Assembly (NCBI RefSeq): GCF_002266285.1 | Contig: NZ_NPMS01000006.1 | Location: 1 to 64,000, forward strand | Length of the DNA: 64,000 nucleotides | Direction: 5' to 3' | Source of the DNA: Virgibacillus indicus | GTDB taxonomy: Bacteria; Bacillota; Bacilli; Bacillales; Amphibacillaceae | Shown here: one piece after another, positions 8,601 to 17,041 of the stretch | Layout: each line of letters starts with the position of its first letter | Numbering within the stretch: position 1 is the stretch's first letter | Position numbers and translations under genes: made by a program | Notes under the pieces: model-generated | Database searches by the model: none | Told to the model about the DNA's origin: nothing | The model's input: only the letters and a program-made list of their open reading frames with translations

Positions 8601-8993
8601 CTAAAAGTTACGAGCAATACTATCAATAACGGGAACACTTTTTCTGGTTGTAAGATCAATCATAACTTTAGTTACCACCGCTTCACAGACTACCTCATCT
8701 TTTTCATTACGTATCTTCTGTTCAAATACAAAACTTGTATTGCCAAGCTTCTTCGGGGTTGTGGTCACGCTTAGAACGTCATGAAGGACAGCTTCCTTCT
8801 TATATAATATATCTATTCTCAGCACGGCGGTGCCTAAATTTTCCTTATGAAAATCTTCATAGGAATATCCAGCCGCATTAATGTACCAGTTTTCTCTCGC
8901 TGTTTCCAGATAGTTTAAATATACACTGTTATTTACATGGTTCAATCCATCAATATCCTCATCCTTCACCACAATCTTCTTCACACCGATCAT
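8601..8993 (-). CDS. acyl-CoA thioesterase, 4HBT hot-dog family
   Basis: A 130-residue single hot-dog domain, likely hydrolysing an acyl-CoA in the cytoplasm. The family motif DEDIDGLNHVNNSVYLNYLE contains the active-site aspartate and the HVNN turn, as in YbgC/FadM-type thioesterases. The frame opens at a TTG at 9002, only one base from its Shine-Dalgarno AAGGAG; the ATG at 8993, ten bases away, is the likely start. It is divergent from the following dehydrogenase gene. The acyl substrate is unknown. Confidence 0.8.
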   Translation of the reverse strand: MIGVKKIVVKDEDIDGLNHVNNSVYLNYLETARENWYINAAGYSYEDFHKENLGTAVLRIDILYKKEAVLHDVLSVTTTPKKLGNTSFVFEQKIRNEKDEVVCEAVVTKVMIDLTTRKSVPVIDSIARNF

Positions 8994-9119
8994 ACCTGCC
9001 AATCTCCTTTCTGATTTTTCATTAGTATATTGTAAAATTGTTTATATGCAGTATAATTGAAATAATTAGAAAAATACATACTTTTGCATACTATTTTAAG
9101 AAAAAGGGAGATGGCGCAA

Positions 9120-10073
9120 ATGAAAATTCTTGTGACGGAATTAATGTGGGAAGACGGAATGGAAGAATTGAGACAAAAAGGGTATACGGTTGATTACGAT
9201 ATGGAGTTGAGCCGGAAGCGGGAAGAATTGCTTGAATTGGTACCGGGCTATGATGCGCTGATCGTTCGCAATGAAACACGGGTTGACCCTGAATTGCTTG
9301 ATGCAGCAAAAAATACAAGAGTTATCGGCCGTCTCGGGGTCGGGCTTGATAATATCGATCTAAAAGCTTGCAAGGAACGCGATATACCGGTGATTCCTGC
9401 GAGAAATGCGAATGCTACCTCCGTAGCTGAATATGTGATGGCAGCGATGCTTGATGCATCCCGGCCTTTGTCGGCTGCTGATGCCGATGTGCGCAGAGGA
9501 AATTGGGACAGGAAATTTTTTACAGGACTTGAGCTGAATAACCGGACACTCGGCTTAATTGGGATGGGGGAGATAGCAAACCGCGTCGCGAGAAGAGCAA
9601 ATGTTTTTGGAATGAATGTTATCGGTTATGACCCGTTTGTTGCTCCATTTGACAATGTGGTTCAGGAATCGGGTGTCCGCCCTGTAGAAACACTTGATGA
9701 ATTGCTCAGCGAGTCGGACTTCGTTTCCATTCATGTGCCGCTGACCAACTCTACCAGGTATTTGCTCAACCGGGAAAATTTCCCCCTGATGAAGCCGCAT
9801 GCTTATGTGATTAATTCAGCCAGGGGTGGAATCATCCATGAGGAGGATCTCATCGAAGCTGTTCAATTGAAGCAAATTGCTGGTGCGTATCTGGATGTGC
9901 TCGAAAAAGAACCAGTTCAAAAGGATTCATTACTTACCAAGGTTGATTCCATCCGGCTTTCCCCGCACATTGCTGGCTTGACGGTTGAAGCTCAGTCAAG
10001 GACAGCAATGCTGATTGCGCAGGAAATTGATCGAGTGCTGAATGGTGGGAAGTCTATTTGTGCGGTGGTGTGA
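9120..10073 (+). CDS. D-isomer-specific 2-hydroxyacid dehydrogenase (SerA/SlcC-like)
   Basis: NAD(H)-linked interconversion of a 2-hydroxy acid and its 2-oxo acid; 317 residues. Visible features are the substrate-side VGRLGVGLDNID-like segment (GRLGVGLDNID), the dinucleotide fold LGLIGMGEIA, and the catalytic trio: arginine in NSARGG, glutamate in VLEKEP and histidine in LSPHIAG. The short form without an ACT domain argues against housekeeping SerA. From memory it resembles (S)-sulfolactate dehydrogenase SlcC, which would fit the sulfonate genes from 11.5 kb on. That is unproven, and glycerate or other hydroxy acids are alternatives. The ATG at 9120 follows GGGAG; the ATG at 9084 lacks a site. 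Confidence 0.8.
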   Translation: MKILVTELMWEDGMEELRQKGYTVDYDMELSRKREELLELVPGYDALIVRNETRVDPELLDAAKNTRVIGRLGVGLDNIDLKACKERDIPVIPARNANATSVAEYVMAAMLDASRPLSAADADVRRGNWDRKFFTGLELNNRTLGLIGMGEIANRVARRANVFGMNVIGYDPFVAPFDNVVQESGVRPVETLDELLSESDFVSIHVPLTNSTRYLLNRENFPLMKPHAYVINSARGGIIHEEDLIEAVQLKQIAGAYLDVLEKEPVQKDSLLTKVDSIRLSPHIAGLTVEAQSRTAMLIAQEIDRVLNGGKSICAVV

Positions 10074-10178
10074 GATAGATTTTGTTTGGGTGGCTGCTTT
10101 TTTTGAAAAGTAAACGCTGATAGGTGGAAGTGAGGGGAATAACCGCTCTGTTAATAAAACCACTATCTGACAAATCAA

Positions 10179-10236
10179 AAGCTCCTATTTAGAAGTCTTG
10201 ACAAAAAGGTTAGCCTGACTTCTGTAATAGGAGCTT
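10179..10236. terminator. bidirectional terminator between dehydrogenase and proC
   Basis: AAGCTCCTAT (10179-10188) pairs with its complement (10227-10236), and an inner AGAAGTC/GACTTCT pairing extends the stem. ATTTTATT follows on the plus strand and TTTGATTTG on the minus strand. It separates two convergent genes. Confidence 0.8.
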
Positions 10237-10264
10237 ATTTTATTACTTTGAATCTGATAATAAC

Positions 10265-11107
10265 TTATTTCTGAAACACCAATTGTTTCTCAGACTCTTT
10301 GCTTAATTCCTTTGAACGGGAAGCTGCGCTTTTGACTGCCTCGATAATTGCCAATCCACCGCCATATGCATTTAGGGCATCCAGTCCGGCAGCTGTTGTT
10401 CCATTTGGAGACGTTATTTTTTCTCTAAGTTCTTTCGGAGTTTCTTCTTGTTCGAGTATCATTTTTGCGGCACCGAAAAGCGTCTGTGCCCCGATTTCTC
10501 GTACCAGTTCTCGATCAAGTCCTGCTTGGTGGCCGACATTTTCTACATGTTCCATCAGGTTATAAAAGTAGGCTGGACCACTACCTGCGATACCTGTGTA
10601 AATATCCATTTTATCTTCATCGATGAGATAGGCTTCCCCGATGCATTTCATCATTTCCTTAGCTAGCAGAACTTGATCCATACTTACATGTCTGCCAGGA
10701 GAAATGGCAGTTGCAGATTCTTGAATCATACTGGAAGTATTCGGCATTACCCGAATTACTTGCTGACCGTCATTTAGATTTTCTTCCATATAAGAGGTAG
10801 AAATACCAGCCAACACAGAAATGAGCAGCTGATCAGCAGTTATTTTGTCGCGTAAATCTTCCAATACTCCATCTATATCTTTCGGTTTCATTGCTAAAAT
10901 AAAGACATCTATCGTTGTATAATCCAACTGGTCCTTCGTTACTGCTTCTATGCCATATTTATTTTTTAACTCGCTCAATCGCTCTTGATTGCATTGATTT
11001 GCAGTGATGATTTGTTCCTTTGCCAATTTTTCTGATTGGATAAAACCTGAAATAATTGCTTCTGCCATATTACCTGCACCTAAAAAGGCAACTCGTTTAT
11101 TAATCAA
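10265..11107 (-). CDS. proC: pyrroline-5-carboxylate reductase
   Basis: Last step of proline synthesis, 1-pyrroline-5-carboxylate to L-proline with NAD(P)H, in the cytoplasm. 280 residues, normal length. The N-terminal Rossmann motif is VAFLGAGNMAEAII. The C-terminal dimer and substrate domain shows GSGPAYFY, the LVREIGAQTLFGAAKM helix and SPNGTTAAGL. The start is TTG with AGGAG nine bases upstream. Proline is a common osmolyte in halotolerant Bacillaceae, but the context gives no further clue. Confidence 0.93.
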   Translation of the reverse strand: MINKRVAFLGAGNMAEAIISGFIQSEKLAKEQIITANQCNQERLSELKNKYGIEAVTKDQLDYTTIDVFILAMKPKDIDGVLEDLRDKITADQLLISVLAGISTSYMEENLNDGQQVIRVMPNTSSMIQESATAISPGRHVSMDQVLLAKEMMKCIGEAYLIDEDKMDIYTGIAGSGPAYFYNLMEHVENVGHQAGLDRELVREIGAQTLFGAAKMILEQEETPKELREKITSPNGTTAAGLDALNAYGGGLAIIEAVKSAASRSKELSKESEKQLVFQK

Positions 11108-11316
11108 AAGTATACGCTCCTATTATGTTTACTTAAACCATTATTTAGCTTAACATGTACGTTTTATACTTCAAGGGTTTTAGAACATGTCGGGTGAATA
11201 TAGCCGAAATAGTGAAGATAAGCGCTAACATTCAGAGCTATATTCCTCTAACAATCGCTGAAATGCTTAAATCCTCTAGCACGGATGTATATGGAGATTG
11301 AGTTGGAGGCAGTTTG

Positions 11317-11377
11317 GGGAGGTGCCTGTTTTTCCGGTTTTTGTCTATGGCTTTGTTGAGCTGTTACTAAACCTTCG
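11317..11377 (+). repeat. dispersed REP-like repeat, degenerate copy
   Basis: GGAGGTGCCTGTTTTTCCGG followed by TTTTTGTC and, further on, GTTGAGCTGTTACTAAAC. It resembles the copies near 113-250 with a decayed middle. Confidence 0.45.
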
Positions 11378-11507
11378 TATCTACCCCAGTTCTGTCCGGA
11401 TGAAGATAGTCATAGCTTCCTTCCCTTCCTGCTGTTTTATTAGCAGCTTATCATTATCTCCATGCAGATAAAATATTGATATAGAATAAAGATTTTTCAA
11501 AAAAGAC

Positions 11508-11536
11508 TTGAAATTCACTATATTCGGTTATATAAT
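11508..11536 (+). promoter_or_regulatory. sigma-A promoter of the isomerase-kinase-aldolase operon
   Basis: TTGAAA (11508-11513) and TATAAT (11531-11536) with a 17-base spacer are near consensus. Transcription should start near 11543, exactly where the first of two 21-base-spaced direct repeats (AAGGTAGT) begins. This placement suits a repressor, perhaps the GntR protein at 22949. Confidence 0.75.
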
Positions 11537-11581
11537 TCTAATAAGGTAGTGATGTTTAGTTAAAAGGTAGTTATATTATTT

Positions 11582-11656
11582 ATGGAAAGGAATATGAATA
11601 AATATAGAGTTATTGTTATTCACACTAACTGTAAAGAATTAGTTACCTCGAAATAA
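11582..11656 (+). CDS. possible short leader peptide
   Basis: A 24-codon frame (MERNMNKYRVIVIH...) lies between the promoter and the isomerase start. An internal ATG at 11594 follows GGAAAGGAAT, a Shine-Dalgarno site with very short spacing. No known leader family is recognised. It could be chance in AT-rich DNA. Confidence 0.2.
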   Translation: MERNMNKYRVIVIHTNCKELVTSK

Positions 11657-11744
11657 AAGCGGTTTCCGTGTTTTGCTTTTTAAAGATACTATTCCTTCCC
11701 AGAAACCAGAAATGATTAATAACCTTGTCAAAGGAGGTCTTTTG

Positions 11745-13088
11745 TTGAAATCAGGAGTTTTATATTTGCCAATCGGAAGAAAAACATTTGATTTAGAGGC
11801 AGCTGAAATTCAATGGAAAAAAACGTCAACATATCTTAAACAAGTTAGTGACAATGTAATTGAACCAGAAAGTATTATTACTTCACCTGATGAATTGGAA
11901 GAATTTTTAGGGACCGTCAGCAATGAATCAGTTTTAGCAACTGTCTATCAAAGTGTTACTTTTGCTGATGCCGAGTTTATACAACAAACAATTAACAGGA
12001 TGAAAGCTCCGGTTATTGTTTGGTCTGTAAGAGAGCCAAGTGTTGGTGGAAGGCTGCGTCTTAATTCTTTAACAGGAGGAAACAGTACATGTCATTTCCT
12101 GCGTTCGGAAAAACACCCATACAGTTTTGTGTTTGGAAATATAGATGAATCACAAGTACAGGGGAAATTACGGACTCAACTGTCTGTACTAAGGGTTATT
12201 CAGAGATTGCAAAAGTTGAAAATAGGTGTTGTTGGAGAATATCCGCCTGGATTTTTCTTTTCGGATACAAACGAAGAGCTTTTGGAAAAGAAGATTGGTC
12301 CCAAAATAGAGTCTGTTGATTTATATGAAGCTTTTGAAGAAAGTGTAAAGCTGCCTGAGAGTAAATATGAAAATATGATCAGTCGTGCAGAGAAACAAGT
12401 AATTGGAATAAATAGAAAGGATGAAACGATAAAGCGTTTTGCCCAATTTTCAACGTATATGGAAGATAAAATTCAGGAAGAAGAGATATCTGCACTTGCC
12501 ATCAGATGCTGGCCGGACTTTTTTAATAAATTGGGAGCCGCAGCATGTTCTACACTGTCTCAATTCACAGAAGAAGGTGTTGTTTCAGCTTGTGAATCGG
12601 ATATTCATGGATCAATATCAATGTTTATTTTGCGGGAATTAGCTGACGGTGAAGCTCCTTACCTCGGTGATATGGTACATATTAACGAAGCAAGTAATTC
12701 AGCGGTATTCTGGCATTGCGGAGCAGGAGCATATTCATTGGCCCATCCTGAAACAGGGGCGCAGGCAGGAGTTCATCCGAATCGGAAAATGGGTTTCACA
12801 TTGGAGTTTGGCCTGAAACCTGGCGCAGTGACGCTGCTCAGACTGAGCTATACGAAGACAGATGGGTATCGGCTGCTTATAATGCGTGGTAAAGCACTTA
12901 ATACACCACAGCCTTTTAATGGTACATCTGTAGAGGTTGAGTTGGAGACAGACATAAACGAAACACTGTACAGTTTAATGGAAGAGGGTTTTGAGCCCCA
13001 TTATGCTTTAGTTTACGCTGATGTAGTGGATGAGGTAATAGAACTTGGCCGCCAATTAGATGTAGAGACGGTTGTATATGTTAATTAA
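11745..13088 (+). CDS. L-fucose/L-arabinose isomerase-family protein, candidate sulfoquinovose isomerase
   Basis: Aldose-ketose isomerase of 447 residues, probably metal dependent and cytoplasmic. C-terminal family features are RCWPDFF (near 255), the ACESDIHG segment with Glu284, and FWHCGAG with His324. The long frame opens at 11673, but AAAGGAGGT with 7-base spacing marks the TTG at 11745, giving a start MKSGVLYLPIGR. It is first in an operon with a PfkA-like kinase and class II aldolase. From recalled literature, SqvD-type sulfoquinovose isomerases of sulfoglycolytic Firmicutes belong to this family. The true FucI of the window is at 60557, so this one likely has another substrate. Family firm; substrate inferred. 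Confidence 0.8.
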   Translation: MKSGVLYLPIGRKTFDLEAAEIQWKKTSTYLKQVSDNVIEPESIITSPDELEEFLGTVSNESVLATVYQSVTFADAEFIQQTINRMKAPVIVWSVREPSVGGRLRLNSLTGGNSTCHFLRSEKHPYSFVFGNIDESQVQGKLRTQLSVLRVIQRLQKLKIGVVGEYPPGFFFSDTNEELLEKKIGPKIESVDLYEAFEESVKLPESKYENMISRAEKQVIGINRKDETIKRFAQFSTYMEDKIQEEEISALAIRCWPDFFNKLGAAACSTLSQFTEEGVVSACESDIHGSISMFILRELADGEAPYLGDMVHINEASNSAVFWHCGAGAYSLAHPETGAQAGVHPNRKMGFTLEFGLKPGAVTLLRLSYTKTDGYRLLIMRGKALNTPQPFNGTSVEVELETDINETLYSLMEEGFEPHYALVYADVVDEVIELGRQLDVETVVYVN

Positions 13089-13198
13089 TATCACGTAAAT
13101 CAGGTCCATCCTTGTATGAAGGGTATGTAATCGCGTGTTTTGAATAGATAGCCGGATGAATATCAAATGAATTATTCTTGATAAGGAGGGACCTATGG

Positions 13199-14377
13199 GT
13201 GAAAAGAGTTGCTATTGGGCAAGCAGGTGGACCTACCTCAGTTATTAATGCCACATTAGTCGGGCTTGTAAAAGAATTAATGAATGATTATAAAATCTCT
13301 TTTATTTTGAATGGGTATGATGGTTTAGTTCATGAAGACATAATGGAAGGCACGAATGAAATCATAAAATGGGTAGTTCAGCATGAACACATTCCAGGGG
13401 CCTGTCTCGGATCAGGGAGATATCTTATGTCAGAAAATGAAATAACTGGCATTGTAAATTTTTTAAAACGGGAAAATATCAATGTTCTTGTTTTTATTGG
13501 CGGAAATGGGACCATGGAGGCATTGCATAAAGTTGATCTAGAAGCCACCCGGCAAGGGTATGAATTGCAGGTGATCGGGCTTCCGAAAACAGTAGATAAT
13601 GATATAAACTACACAGATCATGCACCTGGATTTGGAAGTGCAGCAAAATATGTAGCACATACAACTCGGGATCTAAGTTACGATTTACGTTCCATGAAAA
13701 ATTTTGAGCAAGTAAGAATTATAGAGACGATGGGAAGAAATGCTGGCTGGTTGACTGCTGCGTCCGGTTTTTTAAAAAAACATGAGGAAGAGGGACCTCA
13801 CTTTATTGCTCTGCCAGAGCGTCAATTAAGCAAGGAGAAACTTCTGGATGCTGTTGAATCTGCAGTCAGCCGCCATGGTTACGCAATAGCTGTCGTAAGT
13901 GAAGGTGTGTTATGGGATGAAGGACATCAGGTCGGGAAAACTATCATAAATAATCGTCCGGTTCTCGGCGGAATCTCAACCGAAGTTGAAAAGTTCCTGA
14001 GTGAGCAGTTAAATGTAGAAGTTAGATCAGATATATTAGGTATGAACCAACGATGTTTTTCATCACTCGTTTCAGAAGCAGATAAGAAAGAGGCATATTT
14101 AACTGGTGCTACTGGCGGCAGGTGGATTAAGCAGGAATTTTCCAGCGTAGTGGTTACTATACAGCGTTCTGATGAGGCTGATTACAAAATTCAAATGAAA
14201 CCTATTGCTTTAAAAGATGTCGCTGTTTCAGGTGAAAGACTTATGCCGGATTATTTTATCGACAATCCAAAGAAATATTACAAGTGGTTGTCACCAATTA
14301 TTGATGGATCGGGAATAACTTATCCAAATCTTTCCCCAAAAAATGGTGGAGAGAAGAAAAAGCTTCGTAATAATTAG
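13199..14377 (+). CDS. 6-phosphofructokinase-family kinase, candidate sulfofructose kinase
   Basis: Phosphorylates position 1 of a ketose or ketose derivative. 392 residues, the longer PfkA clade. Motifs are GQAGGPTSVINATL (nucleotide loop), GGNGT at 101-105 in place of GGDGS/GGDDS, PKTVDND at 129-135 with the catalytic aspartate, PGFGSAAKY, and ETMGRNAGW. Gly104 suggests ATP use, while Lys130 is shared with PPi enzymes and long ATP enzymes. Asn at the first Asp position is unusual. AAGGAGG marks the GTG at 13199. Its place between isomerase and aldolase suggests a dedicated kinase, such as a 6-deoxy-6-sulfofructose kinase of the sulfo-EMP2 type. Housekeeping Pfk is less likely. Confidence 0.8.
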   Translation: MKRVAIGQAGGPTSVINATLVGLVKELMNDYKISFILNGYDGLVHEDIMEGTNEIIKWVVQHEHIPGACLGSGRYLMSENEITGIVNFLKRENINVLVFIGGNGTMEALHKVDLEATRQGYELQVIGLPKTVDNDINYTDHAPGFGSAAKYVAHTTRDLSYDLRSMKNFEQVRIIETMGRNAGWLTAASGFLKKHEEEGPHFIALPERQLSKEKLLDAVESAVSRHGYAIAVVSEGVLWDEGHQVGKTIINNRPVLGGISTEVEKFLSEQLNVEVRSDILGMNQRCFSSLVSEADKKEAYLTGATGGRWIKQEFSSVVVTIQRSDEADYKIQMKPIALKDVAVSGERLMPDYFIDNPKKYYKWLSPIIDGSGITYPNLSPKNGGEKKKLRNN

Positions 14378-14428
14378 TATTATAGAATATAACGAATACC
14401 GTGAACTCAAAGTGAAAGGGGAAAATGT

Positions 14429-15331
14429 ATGCCGTTCATTAATGGAAAATTAATGCTGGAACACGCTTTAGCAAATCGATATGGAATTGGTGCTTTCAGT
14501 GCACATAATGCAGAATCCATTCAGGCAATTCTGGAAGCAGCTGAGGAAAAACAATCGCCAATTATGATTCAAATCGGTCAAAAGGTGATTCAAAGCATTG
14601 GCTTGGAGCCTATGAAAGTTTTAATAGATTCCCTGGCAAAAGACTGCACTATTCCTATAGCAATCCATCTGGATCACAGCAGACAATACACTCAGACTTT
14701 AGAGGCGATTCAATTAGGCTTTCAATCCGTCATGTTCGACGGGTCAGCATTGCCGTTTGAAGAAAATGCGGCGATAACTAAAAAGGTTGCTGAAATTTCA
14801 AAAGCACTTGGAATCGGCAGTGAAGGTGAAATTGGAAAGATTGGCGGAACGGAAGATGATATCACAGTTGATGAAAAAGATGCGTTGATAACAACTGCTG
14901 AAGAGGCAATTTCATTTGCAGAACAAACAAATGTTGATTATTTAGCTGTATCTATTGGAACAGCCCATGGAATGTATAAGGAAAAACCTGACCTGAGGTT
15001 TGAACGATTGAAAGAAATCTCTGGGGCTGTCGCTAAACCAATTGTTCTGCATGGCGGTTCAGATATTCCGGATGAACAGGTGAAATCAGCTATCTCCCTG
15101 GGTGTTGCTAAAATAAATGTGGATACAGAATTGCGTCAGGCATTTACCAGAGGTGTCCAGGAAGCATTTAAAGAGGATCCTGATAATTACGTGCTTGCAG
15201 ATACATTAGGAGCAGGAAAGAAACAGATGAAATTAAAGGTTCAGGAAAAAATGAAAGTGTTTGGCAGCTCGGGAAAAGCACGTAAATTACTCCAGAGCAT
15301 CAGTCATGAGCGGGAAGTAATTATTTCATGA
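14429..15331 (+). CDS. class II (zinc) ketose-bisphosphate aldolase family, candidate sulfofructose-phosphate aldolase
   Basis: Cleaves a ketose 1-phosphate type substrate to DHAP and an aldehyde. 300 residues. The metal site is visible: Asp82-His83 in HLDHS, Glu134 in SEGEIG, His180 in GTAHG and His208 in LHGGSD. The family includes FbaA, GatY/KbaY and IolJ. It is the third gene after isomerase and kinase, separated by only 51 bases. In the sulfoglycolysis reading its aldehyde product would be 3-sulfolactaldehyde, the substrate for the GabD-like enzyme at 24763. AAAGGGG precedes the ATG. Tagatose or fructose phosphates are the alternatives. Confidence 0.85.
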   Translation: MPFINGKLMLEHALANRYGIGAFSAHNAESIQAILEAAEEKQSPIMIQIGQKVIQSIGLEPMKVLIDSLAKDCTIPIAIHLDHSRQYTQTLEAIQLGFQSVMFDGSALPFEENAAITKKVAEISKALGIGSEGEIGKIGGTEDDITVDEKDALITTAEEAISFAEQTNVDYLAVSIGTAHGMYKEKPDLRFERLKEISGAVAKPIVLHGGSDIPDEQVKSAISLGVAKINVDTELRQAFTRGVQEAFKEDPDNYVLADTLGAGKKQMKLKVQEKMKVFGSSGKARKLLQSISHEREVIIS

Positions 15332-15408
15332 AAGATTTGGAATAAAGAAGTTAGAGCTTATATAATAATTAATACTAGTACCAATAATCAGAATATATAA
15401 AATTATCA

Positions 15409-15438
15409 TTGATTTTCTGGTTTAGAGGGTGCTATAAT
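15409..15438 (+). promoter_or_regulatory. sigma-A promoter of the sugar ABC importer operon
   Basis: TTGATT (15409-15414), 18-base spacer, TATAAT (15433-15438). Start of transcription is expected near 15445, directly at the cre site. Confidence 0.65.
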
Positions 15439-15445
15439 TTCATAA

Positions 15446-15460
15446 ATGAAAGCGCTGACT
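15446..15460 (+). promoter_or_regulatory. cre site for CcpA catabolite repression
   Basis: ATGAAAGCGCTGACT matches every fixed position of the Bacillus consensus WTGNAANCGNWNNCW. It sits seven bases after the -10 box, where bound CcpA would block initiation or early elongation. It predicts repression of the importer by preferred sugars. Confidence 0.8.
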
Positions 15461-15483
15461 ATAAAGTTATATTCTTTCTCTTA

Positions 15484-15497
15484 AAGGTAATGATGTT
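15484..15497 (+). promoter_or_regulatory. candidate operator shared with the isomerase promoter
   Basis: AAGGTAATGATGTT differs at one base from AAGGTAGTGATGTT at 11543-11556, downstream of the isomerase promoter; a third copy (AAGGTAGTTATATT) is at 11564. A regulator of this cluster, for example the GntR protein at 22949, may bind here. Inference from sequence only. Confidence 0.4.
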
Positions 15498-15602
15498 GCG
15501 ATGAAATGCGCTATCATGATGATGAAAATGAAGGGAGCTGATAAAAATTCCTGAATTGGACTTTCATTAAAATCTCTCAGCCCTGCTGCAGGAGGAATGC
15601 TT

Positions 15603-15686
15603 ATGTTAAATCTGTCAATTTTTGTATTATATTGCTGCTGGATAATTGGAAGAGAATTGACTCAACGTAAAGATATTACAGAATGA
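15603..15686 (+). CDS. small 27-residue hydrophobic protein or leader peptide
   Basis: ATG at 15603 is preceded by GCAGGAGGAATGCTT, the best ribosome site in the leader. It encodes 27 residues: a hydrophobic first half (MLNLSIFVLYCCWIIG) and a charged tail (RELTQRKDITE). It lies 58 bases before the binding-protein gene and after the cre-controlled promoter. It could be a small membrane protein working with the importer, or only a translated leader. No family is recognised. Confidence 0.4.
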   Translation: MLNLSIFVLYCCWIIGRELTQRKDITE

Positions 15687-15744
15687 CTTATTGGACAGGA
15701 AGTACTTAGCTGCATTATTAAAAATAGTAATGGGGGAGATAATT

Positions 15745-17010
15745 TTGTTAAAGAGATTCAGTTTTAGCGTACTTTTTATCCTGATGCTGGGTGCAGTTCT
15801 TGCAGCCTGCAGTGATGATTCTGAAGAGGCGAGCAGCGAAACTGGCGGAGGAGAAGAGGGAGAAACGACAATCAGCTTTATCCACTGGCGCGGTGAGGAC
15901 ACCGATTCATTCAATAAAATCATTGAAAATTTCGAAGCGGAATATCCGGATATCAATGTGAATATGAGTGCTTTTCCAAGTGATCAGTATGAATCGACAT
16001 TACAGACGAAATTGAAAAATGGAGCATCTGGTGATGTGTTCGCAATGTTCCCGGGAGTTCAATTTGAAACAATTACAGGCGCAGGTCTTGCTGCAGATAT
16101 TTCAGGTGAAGAATTTGTTTCAAGATTTATTGATCAGTATATAAGTGTTGGTGAAGCTGACGGCGCACAGTATGGCCTGCCGCTGCAGTTAGTTTTTAAT
16201 ATCCCTGTATATAACAAAACGATGTTTGATGAATATGGACTGGAACCGCCAAAAGACTGGGAAGGTTTCCTTGAAGTCAACAAAACACTAAAAGAAAATG
16301 GTGTGGAATATCCGATTGTATTTCCAGCCGCAGATAATGGCCAGGGGCAGTTCATGAACCCGATGATGATGAACAATGAACTTGACGAAGAGATTTGGGT
16401 GAAGGTCCAGGAAGGTGAGAGGAAAGTAACGGAGGACTGGTGGGTCAAGACATTAGAGCAGATCAAAGAACTGAATGATAATGGCTACTTTGGTCAGGAC
16501 GCATTGGGCATCACCCAGGATGCTTCCGGTACAATCTTTGCACAGGAAAAGGCTGGGATGCTCGCAATGGGTTCCTATATGATGGCGCAGGTACATGATC
16601 AGAATCCGGATATGGAAATGGGGCTGCTTGCTCCAATTACAACATCCGAAGAGGATATGGTCTTTGAAGGGATCCATACGACAACTTTCATGCTTTCTGT
16701 GAATGAAGAATCTGATAAGAAAGAGGAAGCCAAAAAGTTCATTGAATTCCTGACACGTCCTGAGAGTGCTTCGATTTATGCAAATGACACCGGACAGATG
16801 CTTACATTGGAGGATGTCAACTACGAAAGTGAAGTATTGAAAGCACAGGAACCATGGACGCAAAAAAATACACGTTTTCAGCCTAGATATACGATTACAA
16901 ACGGCCAGGTCCAAGATGCTGTCTTAGGCTCCATTGATTCCGTACTGACTGGGGTTGAACCAGCAGAAGCAGCGGAACAGGCACAGCAGATAATTGATCA
17001 ATCATTATGA
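15745..17010 (+). CDS. sugar ABC transporter substrate-binding lipoprotein
   Basis: Extracytoplasmic binding protein of 421 residues, MalE/family 1 type (CUT1). The N-terminus has a lipoprotein signal with lipobox VLAAC, followed by an acidic low-complexity linker. ISFIHWRG, a MNPMMMNNE loop and MLAMGSYMMAQ are typical of this fold. The frame opens at 15691, but GGGGGAG with 7-base spacing marks the TTG at 15745. The permeases at 18128 and 19065 are partners. In this cluster the ligand may be sulfoquinovose or sulfoquinovosyl glycerol, similar in role to SmoF; this is an inference. Confidence 0.85.
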   Translation: MLKRFSFSVLFILMLGAVLAACSDDSEEASSETGGGEEGETTISFIHWRGEDTDSFNKIIENFEAEYPDINVNMSAFPSDQYESTLQTKLKNGASGDVFAMFPGVQFETITGAGLAADISGEEFVSRFIDQYISVGEADGAQYGLPLQLVFNIPVYNKTMFDEYGLEPPKDWEGFLEVNKTLKENGVEYPIVFPAADNGQGQFMNPMMMNNELDEEIWVKVQEGERKVTEDWWVKTLEQIKELNDNGYFGQDALGITQDASGTIFAQEKAGMLAMGSYMMAQVHDQNPDMEMGLLAPITTSEEDMVFEGIHTTTFMLSVNEESDKKEEAKKFIEFLTRPESASIYANDTGQMLTLEDVNYESEVLKAQEPWTQKNTRFQPRYTITNGQVQDAVLGSIDSVLTGVEPAEAAEQAQQIIDQSL

Positions 17011-17041
17011 TGAGTGTTTCGTATACGAGGAGGATATCTGT

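Larger units (their letters stand above)
11108..11744. other. long leader region before the isomerase gene
   Basis: About 640 bases. It contains a degenerate dispersed repeat (11317), a good promoter (11508), two direct repeats AAGGTAGTGATGTT/AAGGTAGTTATATT at 11543 and 11564 (exactly 21 bases apart, two helical turns), and a possible 24-codon leader ORF (11582-11656). Confidence 0.5.
15332..15744. other. leader of the ABC importer operon
   Basis: 413 bases holding a promoter (15409-15438), a consensus cre site (15446-15460), a copy of the cluster repeat AAGGTAATGATGTT (15484-15497, 13 of 14 matching 11543-11556), and a small ORF with an excellent ribosome site (15603-15686). Confidence 0.6.
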
